Below, piece by piece: positions 17,199-24,046 of a stretch of 55,995 bases of DNA (the stretch's first letter is position 1; every line of letters begins with the position of its first letter). This DNA comes from Pseudonocardia acidicola (GTDB lineage: Bacteria > Actinomycetota > Actinomycetes > Mycobacteriales > Pseudonocardiaceae). Where the stretch lies: positions 1 to 55,995 of the forward strand of contig NZ_JAAXLA010000044.1 of assembly GCF_012911935.1 (NCBI RefSeq). Direction: 5' to 3'. The translations under genes were made by a program, and so were the position numbers. The notes under the pieces were generated by a model, which was not told the origin of the DNA, did no database searches, and saw nothing but the letters and a program-made list of their open reading frames with translations.

Positions 17199-17392
17199 GC
17201 GTCCTCGACCACCAGCGCCGAGACCGGGCAGCTGCGCGCGGCCTCCTCCACCCGGGGCCGGTCGGCCTCGTCGATCTCGGTGCGCAGCAGGACGACGACA
17301 CCGTCGTCGTCGATGTCGAACACGTCGTCGGCCCCGACGACGCAGTTGGCGTAGCCCTGGCACGCTTCGAGGTCGGCCTTGACGACGGGCAT
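17195..17392 (-). CDS. [3Fe-4S]-type ferredoxin
   Basis: 65 residues from the ATG at 17392 with AAAGGTGG upstream. The cluster ligands are C-x5-C (CQGYANC, residues ~10-16) and CPV near residue 54, the three-cysteine pattern of [3Fe-4S] ferredoxins that serve actinobacterial P450s and phthalate-type dioxygenases. It carries electrons from the adjacent reductase to the Rieske oxygenase. A longer GTG start three codons upstream is possible. Confidence 0.9.
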   Translation of the reverse strand: MPVVKADLEACQGYANCVVGADDVFDIDDDGVVVLLRTEIDEADRPRVEEAARSCPVSALVVEDA

Positions 17393-17461
17393 GACGACCA
17401 CCTTTCGTGAGTGGCCCGTGCGCGGTAGGTGGTGGCAGAGCACCGCTTGCCGCGCACAGGG

Positions 17462-18244
17462 CTATTTGACGCCGATTCCGCCGTCGGGGTGCACGACGCC
17501 GCCGGTGATCCCGCGGGACCGTTCGGAGGCGAGGAAGACGTAGCTCCACGCGTGGTCGGCGCCGGACAGGGCGACGCCGAGCGGGACCCGGCCGGCGAGC
17601 TCGGCCGCCCGGCCCGGGGTGTCGTCGAGCCGGCGGTCGTTCAGCCCCAGGCTGTTCAGTCCGCGCAGATCCGTGTTCAGGGTGCCGCCCGGCGCCACCC
17701 CGTTGACCCGGATCTCCGGCGCCAGCTCGTGCGCCAGCGCAGTGACCAGCCCGCGCACGGCGAACTTGGACGACACGTACAGCACGCCGCCGCGGCCGGG
17801 GTAGTAGGCCGAGGTCGACTCGGTGAGCAGGATGGTGCCGCGCGACGCGCGCAGGACCGGCAGCGCGGCCTTCACCCCGTGCAGGTGGCTCTTCACGTTG
17901 ACCCGGAACATCTCGTCGAACGCGTCGTCGAGCCGGTCGGCGTCGAGCGCCTCGATGCCCTGGTAGAAGTCGAAGATCCCGACGCAGTTGACCAGCACGT
18001 CCAGCCCGCCGAAGGCGTCGACGGCTGCCGCGACCGCCTGCTCGTTGGCCTGCCGCGTCGTCGCGTCCCCGGTGACCACCGGAACGTCCGCGCAGTCCGC
18101 GGTCAGCGCCGCGCACTTGTCCGGGTCGCGTTCCAGGGCGGCCACCCGGGCGCCCTCGGCGCGGAAGGCGTCCACCACCGCCCGGCCGATTCCCGAGCCG
18201 GCGCCCACGATCAGGGCGCGGCGGCCCTCCAGCCAGCCGGGCAT
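17462..18244 (-). CDS. SDR family cis-dihydrodiol dehydrogenase
   Basis: 260-residue short-chain dehydrogenase. The nucleotide motif GAGSGIG is at 14-20; NCVG and the YVSSK catalytic pair follow. The position right after the dioxygenase subunits, and the close resemblance to BphB/HcaB-type enzymes, point to rearomatisation of the ring cis-dihydrodiol with NAD+, giving a catechol-type diol (3,4-dihydroxyphthalate if the cluster is for phthalate; PhtB-like). Its ATG shares one base with the stop of the upstream small ORF. Confidence 0.9.
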   Translation of the reverse strand: MPGWLEGRRALIVGAGSGIGRAVVDAFRAEGARVAALERDPDKCAALTADCADVPVVTGDATTRQANEQAVAAAVDAFGGLDVLVNCVGIFDFYQGIEALDADRLDDAFDEMFRVNVKSHLHGVKAALPVLRASRGTILLTESTSAYYPGRGGVLYVSSKFAVRGLVTALAHELAPEIRVNGVAPGGTLNTDLRGLNSLGLNDRRLDDTPGRAAELAGRVPLGVALSGADHAWSYVFLASERSRGITGGVVHPDGGIGVK

Positions 18245-18564
18245 CAGTCCTCCTCCCCGACCAGGGGCCCGAACGGGCTGCCGATCATCGCGGAGAACGT
18301 CGCCGGGCCCTGCCAGGTCAGCGCCTCCAGCTCCAGCGGGCACAGCGCAACCCACTGCCCCGAGCGCGGCGACTCGATCAGCAGCCGCGAACCGTTGCGG
18401 GTCTCGACCCGGCTGACCCGGATCTCGGCGAACTCGTTGCCGAGCACGATCGGCTCCCCGACCGCGTGTGCGGCCAGCTCCGCACGCCGGGCCGCGGCGC
18501 GCCGCGCCGCCTCCCGGTCCTCCTGCTCACCCTCCCAGGTGAGGCCGGGGCGCCCGGGGTTCAC
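18244..18564 (-). CDS. Hypothetical protein inside the dioxygenase operon
   Basis: 106 residues. GTG start overlaps the beta-subunit stop (GTGA) and the stop touches the dehydrogenase start, so it is translated as part of the operon. A charged N-terminal helix (GEQEDREAARRAAARRAELAA, residues ~12-32) is followed by a beta-rich segment (EFAEIRVSRVETRNGSRLLIES) and a C-terminal stretch with the motif GPFGPLVGEED. No domain is recognised. A role in assembly, or as a small accessory subunit, is conceivable. Confidence 0.8.
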   Translation of the reverse strand: MNPGRPGLTWEGEQEDREAARRAAARRAELAAHAVGEPIVLGNEFAEIRVSRVETRNGSRLLIESPRSGQWVALCPLELEALTWQGPATFSAMIGSPFGPLVGEED

Positions 18565-19172
18565 AGGAACACCGCCAGGTTCTGCATCCGCAGCACCGAC
18601 TCGTCGACCAGGATGGTGCGCCGGGCGAGCTGCCAGGTGTCCCCGACGCGGCGAAGCAGGTCCTCCCGCCCCGCGGACACCAGCGCCGACTCGCGGACGT
18701 CACCCCGGTTGCGGAACAGCAGCACCGCCGAGTCGGCGATCAGGTGGTCCGGTTCCTCGGTGGCGAAGGTCCGCACGTTGGACAGGTGGTGGCGCATCCG
18801 CGACGGCGGGTCCTCGGTCCAGGCGTGCTCGGTGGCGAAGCGGGCCACCCGCCGGTCCAGCGAGTACTTGTCCTCGTCGAAGTGCGCCATTCCCGGCGCG
18901 GTGTCGAAGCCCGACCCCAGGGCCGTGGTGACCCGGACCGGCATCAGGTAGTGGATGTCGTCGGTGAGCAGGTCGAGCCAGGCGCGGTAGTCCTGCGCGT
19001 CGAGCAGGTAGGTCTCGTCCACCAGCCAGCGGTGCGCGAGCAGGTGCCGCGGGTCGTCGAAGGGCAGCGAGCGGCCGACGCGCTGCAGCGTCGGCGCGTG
19101 CCCGCCCAGCGGCGACCGCGAGGAGTGCGTGCCGGCGGCGGGATCGGCCGTGCTCGAGGTGGAGGCGCTCAT
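18561..19172 (-). CDS. Aromatic-ring-hydroxylating dioxygenase, beta subunit
   Basis: 203 residues, the usual size of the SnoaL-like beta subunit of Rieske dioxygenases. Typical parts are LVDETYLLDAQDYRAWLDLLTDDIHYLMPVR near 50-80 and FATEHAWTEDPPSRMRHHLSNV in the middle. It forms the structural half of an alpha3beta3 hexamer. ATG overlaps the alpha-subunit stop (ATGA). Confidence 0.93.
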   Translation of the reverse strand: MSASTSSTADPAAGTHSSRSPLGGHAPTLQRVGRSLPFDDPRHLLAHRWLVDETYLLDAQDYRAWLDLLTDDIHYLMPVRVTTALGSGFDTAPGMAHFDEDKYSLDRRVARFATEHAWTEDPPSRMRHHLSNVRTFATEEPDHLIADSAVLLFRNRGDVRESALVSAGREDLLRRVGDTWQLARRTILVDESVLRMQNLAVFL

Positions 19173-20578
19173 GACGACACCGCCCCGTTGACCGCGGCCG
19201 GCCGGGCGTCGGCCGGGGCCTGGCCGACCTGCAGCCGGGCGGCGTCACCAGGCGGTCGCTCGAGATGGTCGGCCCACCGGTTGAGCAACTCGCGCTGGTT
19301 GAACTCGCTGTATCCGACGTGCGCGACACCCGGCCCGGCGAACTGCTCGGGAGTCAGCTGCGGCGAGACCTCGGTCCCGTCCTCCAGCAGGCCCATCCGG
19401 CTGTTCAGCAGCAGCCGGCGCGCCATCGTCCCGGCGGCGGTGTTCGTCAGCGACACCCAGTTCTCGACGTCGTCCTGCTCGAACATGCCGGTGCTGCCGA
19501 AGCACATCAGGTACGCCTTGTAGGACAGCCGCTTGAACTCCTCGGGCGCCTCGGCGTCCACGGCGAACCAGGACAGCACCTCGGTCTCGTCCTCGCTGAT
19601 CGGCTGCCACTGCCGGATCGAGATGAACGGCAGCACCTCGTCGGAGTCGGCGACCCGCGGCCAGTTGTGCACGAGCGACAGGTTCGGGAAGACCGACGCC
19701 GCGGAGATCATGAAGCCGTCCTCGCCGACCACCCGCAGCTGCTCGGGCGAGAGGTTCTGCTTCATCCGCTCGACCATCTCGTCGGGGTAGCCGACGTAGC
19801 GCAGCCGCTCCTCCAGCGTTCCCGGCGGCAGCTTGTAGGTCGTGCCCCCGCCGTTGCCCGCCCAGTAGGTCGCGCCGTCCTTGCGCTTCTCGGCCTTCGG
19901 CTCGCGGAACAGGCCGATCTCCACGACGGAGGTGTGGGTCTGCGGCGTGTGGTACATGTCGCCGGCGAAGTTCTCGGCGCCGATCTTCCAGTTGGCCTTT
20001 ACCCGCCAGCGCTGCGGGCCGCGCAGCTCGATCCCGCTGGGGCTCTGCTTGGTGTAGTAGTCCAGATAGAACCGGAAGTCGCCGAGGAACTCCTCCAGCG
20101 GCGGGGCGTCCGGGTCCATGCTGATGAAGATCAGTCCGTTGTAGCTGGCCAGCGCCGGGGCCGGCAGCAGCGTCTGGCCCTTGCGCTTGAAGCCGTCCTC
20201 GCCGCCGTAGGCATCCTTGTGAAAGGGCAGCCCGACGATCCGGCCGTCGTTGCGGTAGGACCAGCCGTGGTAGGGGCAGCGGAAGTGCGACGCGTTGCCC
20301 ATCTCCGCACGACAGACCTGCATCCCGCGGTGCAGGCACATGTTGAACATCGCCCGCACCTCGCCGTGCTCGTCACGGGCGATGATGAAGGAGTCCTCGA
20401 GCACCCGGCGGACCACGTAGTCCCCCGGTTGCGCCACCTCGGACTCGTGCGCCACGAACAGCCAGCTCCGGCTGAACAGACGCTCCCTCTCGAGCCGGAA
20501 GATCTCCGCGTCGTTGTAGATGTGCGCCGGGATCATGCCTCGGCGCACGTCGTCGAGCACTCCGGACTGGTCCGTCAT
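19169..20578 (-). CDS. Aromatic-ring-hydroxylating dioxygenase, alpha subunit (phthalate/PAH type)
   Basis: 469-residue Rieske non-haem iron oxygenase. The [2Fe-2S] cluster ligands are C81, H83, C101 and H104 (CLHRG and CPYHGW). The catalytic iron triad includes D207-x2-H210-x4-H215, with the third ligand probably an Asp in EQDDVENW. It uses O2 and electrons from the ferredoxin to make a cis-dihydrodiol. Gene order alpha, beta, dehydrogenase, ferredoxin, reductase, plus IclR and class II aldolase genes, matches phthalate 3,4-dioxygenase clusters (PhtAa). Pyrene/phenanthrene dioxygenases (NidA) are close relatives, so the substrate is not certain. Confidence 0.93.
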   Translation of the reverse strand: MTDQSGVLDDVRRGMIPAHIYNDAEIFRLERERLFSRSWLFVAHESEVAQPGDYVVRRVLEDSFIIARDEHGEVRAMFNMCLHRGMQVCRAEMGNASHFRCPYHGWSYRNDGRIVGLPFHKDAYGGEDGFKRKGQTLLPAPALASYNGLIFISMDPDAPPLEEFLGDFRFYLDYYTKQSPSGIELRGPQRWRVKANWKIGAENFAGDMYHTPQTHTSVVEIGLFREPKAEKRKDGATYWAGNGGGTTYKLPPGTLEERLRYVGYPDEMVERMKQNLSPEQLRVVGEDGFMISAASVFPNLSLVHNWPRVADSDEVLPFISIRQWQPISEDETEVLSWFAVDAEAPEEFKRLSYKAYLMCFGSTGMFEQDDVENWVSLTNTAAGTMARRLLLNSRMGLLEDGTEVSPQLTPEQFAGPGVAHVGYSEFNQRELLNRWADHLERPPGDAARLQVGQAPADARPAAVNGAVSS

Positions 20579-20625
20579 CGCTGGCTCCACCCCTGCGGCG
20601 ACCGTTGGGCCGTACCGCGCTACGG

Positions 20626-20642
20626 CTTTTCTGTTCAGCAGA
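20626..20642 (-). promoter_or_regulatory. IclR-type operator of the dioxygenase operon
   Basis: On the minus strand the site is TCTGCTGAACAGAAAAG, identical except for one base to the site at 9598-9614. It lies 48 bp upstream of the alpha-subunit start and about 20 bp downstream of a candidate -10. Confidence 0.7.
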
Positions 20643-20663
20643 GAGGATTTCCTCTTGCGAGAG

Positions 20664-20692
20664 AGCATTGCCGACACACCGCACACCGTCAA
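20664..20692 (-). promoter_or_regulatory. Candidate promoter of the dioxygenase operon
   Basis: Minus strand: -35 TTGACG (20692-20687), a 17-bp spacer and a weak -10 AATGCT (20669-20664). The weak -10 would fit a promoter that needs an activator or is tightly controlled. Confidence 0.45.
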
Positions 20693-20707
20693 GTGGTTGA
20701 CCGTGTG
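20682..20707. repeat. 11-bp inverted repeat over the -35 region of the dioxygenase promoter
   Basis: CACACCGTCAA and TTGACCGTGTG (20682-20692 / 20697-20707) are inverted copies with one mismatch and a 4-bp spacer. The repeat covers the candidate -35 element, so a second regulator or the IclR protein itself could bind here. Confidence 0.5.
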
Positions 20708-20775
20708 TGACCGGCTACTGCGCCCGAGAGCGTGAACGGCCGCAGACGACGTGCGGCGGGCAGCCGGGGCCGGGA

Positions 20776-21060
20776 TCAGGGCTGCAGTTCCGCGAGTACG
20801 AGAGGTGCCTCGTCGAGGAGTTCGCGGGCCAGGAGCCCGAACAGGCCGGGCCCGATCAGGACCGCCGGGGCCGAGCCCAGCAGGTCGGTGAGGAAGTCGA
20901 CGGCGTCACCGGACACGGAGCCCTTGTCCGTCTCGGGGCCGAGAGGGCGAGCGCGCGGTGCCGCGCGTCTTCTTGTCGCCGTCCCCGGAACCGGCAACGG
21001 CCAGCTGCGGAGGGCGGCGGGGGTCGGGATCCGGCGGTCAGGCTGATGACGCTCGGACAT
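20776..21060 (-). CDS. Hypothetical protein
   Basis: 94 residues if it begins at the ATG at 21060. The N-terminal half is Arg/Pro-rich; the C-terminal half (DAVDFLTDLLGSAPAVLIGPGLFGLLARELLDEAPLVLAELQP in segments) forms amphipathic or membrane-associated helices. It overlaps the last 23 bp of the upstream phosphatase gene. No family is recognised, and it could be spurious. Confidence 0.45.
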   Translation of the reverse strand: MSERHQPDRRIPTPAALRSWPLPVPGTATRRRAAPRARPLGPETDKGSVSGDAVDFLTDLLGSAPAVLIGPGLFGLLARELLDEAPLVLAELQP

Positions 21061-21778
21061 CGGGTTCCACCCTGGATGTGGCACCGCGCTCGTGGAGCAT
21101 CCCGGTGGCGTTGAAAGCGACGAGTCGCAGGCCCCCGTCCGGGCCGCGCTCGTACATGGTCAGCGAACAGTGGGCCAGTCTGGTCGAGCGGGCGATCGTC
21201 ATGAGCTCGCCCTCGGAGAGCTCCTCGACGATGTAGCGGGTCAGCAGGATCGGTGCTTCGTGGGTGAAGCAGACGACCCGCTCCCCCGGGAGGTCGAGGC
21301 TCACCTCGCCGAGCACCGAGCGCAGCCGCAGCACGACATCGGCCCACGACTCCCCGCCGAGCGGCCGGAAGTAGAACTTCCCCAGCCGCCGGCGGCGGAC
21401 GGCCTCCTGCGGGTGCCGGGCCTCGATGCCGGCCTTGGTGTGCAGGTCGAAGACGCCCAGCTCCCGGTCACGCAGCCGCTCGTCCGCGTGCAGCGGCACC
21501 GCCCCCAGCGCCGCCAACGCCTCGTGCGCGGTGTCCAGGGCCCGCCGGTACGACGAGGACACCGCAACCGTCGGGCGCTGCTCGGCGGGCAGTCCGGCCA
21601 GCCATTTCCCGAGGTCGCGCGCCTGCCGGCGTCCTCGATCGGTGAGCGGTACGTCCGCGTCACGCTCGGCGAGGTCGAGCAGCTCGAAGCCGCCACGTTC
21701 GGCCACCTCCCGAGCGACGTTGCCCGTGCTCTCGGCGTGCCGGACGAGCCACAGGGCGGCGGGACCATTCCGTCGCAT
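21038..21778 (-). CDS. Histidine phosphatase (phosphoglycerate mutase-like) family protein
   Basis: 246 residues with the RHG-type catalytic motif LVRHAESTGN (H14 phosphorylated), LTDRGRRQARDLGKWL after it, and the second catalytic histidine in CFTHEAPILL. Members dephosphorylate small phosphorylated metabolites or phosphoproteins. The ATG at 21778 is the first in frame. The substrate is unknown. Confidence 0.9.
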   Translation of the reverse strand: MRRNGPAALWLVRHAESTGNVAREVAERGGFELLDLAERDADVPLTDRGRRQARDLGKWLAGLPAEQRPTVAVSSSYRRALDTAHEALAALGAVPLHADERLRDRELGVFDLHTKAGIEARHPQEAVRRRRLGKFYFRPLGGESWADVVLRLRSVLGEVSLDLPGERVVCFTHEAPILLTRYIVEELSEGELMTIARSTRLAHCSLTMYERGPDGGLRLVAFNATGMLHERGATSRVEPDVRASSA

Positions 21779-21846
21779 GGCTCAGTGGCTACCCGCCGGC
21801 GCCGCGGGAAAACACGAGCCGCCGCGGCGCGCCCCCTCCGGCGAAC

Positions 21847-22092
21847 TCAGACGGCTTCGAGCGCCTCGCCCACGCCCCGGGCCAGCCGGAAGTGTTGCTG
21901 GTCGGCCAGCACGTGCCCGACGGTGATGATCAGCGCGATCGGCCATTCCACCAGCCCGAGCGCGGCGAGCACCCCGATCCCGGCGTAGAAGGCCACCTTC
22001 TCGGGCGGAGGCACGATCACCGTGCCCAGCACCGGCACCTGCACGGGCGTGCCGACGTACTTGTGGATCGCCTCGGGCGTCAGGTTCGCCAT
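21847..22092 (-). CDS. Small conserved membrane protein
   Basis: 81 residues from ATG with GGGAGG upstream. The middle (EKVAFYAGIGVLAALGLVEWPIALIITVGHVLA, about 30-63) is hydrophobic and forms one long or two short membrane helices. The N-terminal half (TPEAIHKYVGTPVQVPVLGTVIVPPP) is soluble. No function is assigned; such proteins are frequent in actinomycetes. Confidence 0.75.
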   Translation of the reverse strand: MANLTPEAIHKYVGTPVQVPVLGTVIVPPPEKVAFYAGIGVLAALGLVEWPIALIITVGHVLADQQHFRLARGVGEALEAV

Positions 22093-22112
22093 GGCCAGCC
22101 TCCCGTCCACCA

Positions 22113-22385
22113 TCATGCTGCCACGCCGCCGACCGCCACGAAATCGAACACGACAGGTGCTGCACCAGCTCGCACAGCACGACCCCGCCCGCGTGCGGGC
22201 AGACCGGCACCCCGTACGCCGCCGCGAGCAGCACCGCGACGGCCTCAACCACCGGATGTCGAACGGTGCCAGCGCCTCCATCCACGCGATCACCTCACCG
22301 ACGCCGGGGGTCTGATTGGCGTCGACCATCAGCCGGCGGTCCGGACCGATGGCCGGATGGGCCCCCTCCGCGTTGCGGACGCTTC
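22113..22385 (-). pseudogene. Remnant of an enolase-superfamily dehydratase (L-fuconate dehydratase-like)
   Basis: Reading the minus strand from about 22370: IGPDRRLMVDANQTPGVGE and IAWMEALAPFDIRW match the metal-binding barrel region of fuconate dehydratases. The frame then shifts directly to AVLLAAAYGVPVCPHAGGV, CELVQHLS and, after another shift, VFDFVAVGGV, the C-terminal barrel. About 100 central residues, including the acid-base region, and the last ~40 residues are missing. Clearly inactive. Confidence 0.8.
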
Positions 22386-22533
22386 GTCACTGTGTCGCGC
22401 CGGCCGTCGACGCCGAACCGGCGCACAGCCGACGACATCGGACTCGCCGGGATCGCTCCGCCCAGCGTGATCCGCCGCTGCGACGCATCCTCGGACGACG
22501 CGATCCTGCGGGCGAGAGGCAGCGCAGATCGGC

Positions 22534-22727
22534 GGCGTGCTGATGCTTACGGCGGGCATCGTCGGCTGGGCGATGTGGATCAGCTACGGGGGCAACCCGC
22601 CGACGGAGGCGGCCGGGGTGGTGCAGTCTGGATCTCCATGATGCTGATCGCGATCGGTGTCGTCGTCCATGCGGGCATCTGGCTGCGCGGCAGGCGGATG
22701 ACGACCGAGCTCGCCGGCGGGCGGTGA
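22534..22727 (+). pseudogene. Frameshifted small two-helix membrane protein
   Basis: One frame reads IGGVLMLTAGIVGWAMWIS then GGNPPTEAAGVV; a second frame continues WISMMLIAIGVVVHAGIWL then RGRRMTTELAGGR and stops at 22727. Joined near 22615 they give a single protein with two membrane helices and a basic tail. A one-base change would explain the break, so this may also be a sequencing error. Confidence 0.45.
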
Positions 22728-22904
22728 CTGATCACCTGCCTGGTCCTGCTCACCGCGCTGGCCGGCGTCGGCAGCCTCGGCGGGCCGAGGCGGACGCGGA
22801 TCGGGGCGACGAACCCAGCACGGCATGAGGCTCGTCGTCGGCTCCGTCAGCGCGACGACCTCGGCGAGTGTTGCGGGTCGCTCCGGCGAGTAGCGTCGGG
22901 GTGC

Positions 22905-23150
22905 ATGGTCGACCAGAGTCTCAACGAGCAGGCCCGGGAGGCCATCTTCCGGGCGATCATCAAGTCAGCCCCGACCGTCGGCAACAGCCCGTCAGGGATC
23001 CGTGATCTGGCCCAGGCGTTCGCCTTGCTGGCCGAACCCGGTCCCCAGCGCGCCGATGGTGCCGGGCCGGGCCTGAGAGCCGACGCCAGACACCCCGGCC
23101 GCCGGGATGCCCTCAGCCCGCGTGATTCCGCTCAGCCGGGCACGGCGTAG
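22905..23150 (+). CDS. Hypothetical protein
   Basis: 81 residues. The first half (NEQAREAIFRAIIKSAPTV, then SGIRDLAQAFALLAEP) looks like two genuine amphipathic helices; the second half is Arg/Gly/Pro-rich and may be read past a frameshift. No strong ribosome-binding site. It overlaps the 3' end of the convergent sortase gene by 19 bp. Confidence 0.4.
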   Translation: MVDQSLNEQAREAIFRAIIKSAPTVGNSPSGIRDLAQAFALLAEPGPQRADGAGPGLRADARHPGRRDALSPRDSAQPGTA

Positions 23151-23661
23151 GCGACCACGTTGTCGGCGTATTGCCGGGTGTGCCGGTCGAACGACCCACC
23201 GCAGGTGATCAAGGCCAGGCGCGGTGGGCCGTCGATCGCGAACAGGTCCGGCGGCGGCGCGGACTTCGGGAAGCTGCGCAGCGCGCGCACCACATAGCCC
23301 TGTGTGCCGCGGTCCGTGCCGAGCTGGACCCGGTCGCCGAGCCGCACTGCGCGCAGGTGGTACAGAGCGCCGGGCCCCGCGACCGCGCTGTCGACGTGGC
23401 CGTCCACCACCACCGTTCCGTGTCCGCTGCCGGGCCGGGCGCCGGCCTGCCACCAACCGAGCACACCGGGGTCGTCAGGGACCACCAGCGCGCCGCCCGC
23501 CGCGACGCCGACCGGCACGACGGGGGCGTCCACGCCCAGCGACGGCAACCGCAGCCGCTGCGGGGTCGCCGGCACCGGGACGGGCGCGGATGACGCTGCG
23601 ATCGCCTCCGGGTCAGCAATCGGGCTCCGGCCCCGGCGACGAGCAGGGAGCCGGCGGCCAC
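23132..23661 (-). CDS. Class F sortase with apparent N-terminal frameshift
   Basis: The sortase domain shows the catalytic His in VVVDGHVDS, Cys in LALITCGGS and Arg in RHTRQYADNV, in the class E/F arrangement with the WW of GVLGWWQAG. The sortase frame has no good start. A GTG at 23661 in another frame opens VAAGSLLVAGAGARLL, a typical membrane anchor; shifting frame near 23615-23640 joins it to ADPEAIAASSAPVPVPATPQ and the domain. So either a recent frameshift or a sequence error. A working enzyme would attach or process surface proteins outside the membrane. Confidence 0.7.
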
Positions 23662-23684
23662 CCCGCTCGGTGTGACGCCGAGTT

Positions 23685-23860
23685 GCCGCTGATGGATTCT
23701 TGATGGCCGGAGATCTCGGGCTGCAGGTAAGCGAGGTCGAATGCGGTGCCGGTGGCTCCGGTGAGCTGCTGCAGCGCCTGCTGATGATCACTGACGGGCG
23801 TCTGGGCGGTCTGCTTGATGGCTGCGGTCGTCCCCCGTTGGGCCGGCAACCGAGGTAGGC
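23685..23860 (-). pseudogene. DUF4142 protein remnant
   Basis: The minus strand reads TPVSDHQQALQQLTG and AFDLAYLQPEISGHQESI, the helix-rich segment of DUF4142 proteins (usually written with FDRAYL..Q..GHQ). Only about 45 residues remain, with no start or stop of their own, directly before the sortase anchor. Confidence 0.6.
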
Positions 23861-24046
23861 GGATGCGGGACAGCAGGCATCGGAGCGCCCCCCGTTCCGG
23901 AGGTCCCGAGTCTCCATGTGGGGCATCCCCCGAAGACGGTGCGCCGCCGGCTCCACGCCGTGCCTCCGGGGTGGGATCCACCGTCCTCACCACCCCACCC
24001 CGTGGCAAGACTCCGGCCGGACGCGGCGGCGGGGCGGAACGGCGGG

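Noticed and set aside
15966..18116. Apparent 716-residue fusion spanning reductase, ferredoxin and dehydrogenase
   Set aside because: Only the reductase part (from 17198) is protein-like; the upstream part is out-of-frame reading of the ferredoxin and SDR genes. A GTGA overlap sets the true start.
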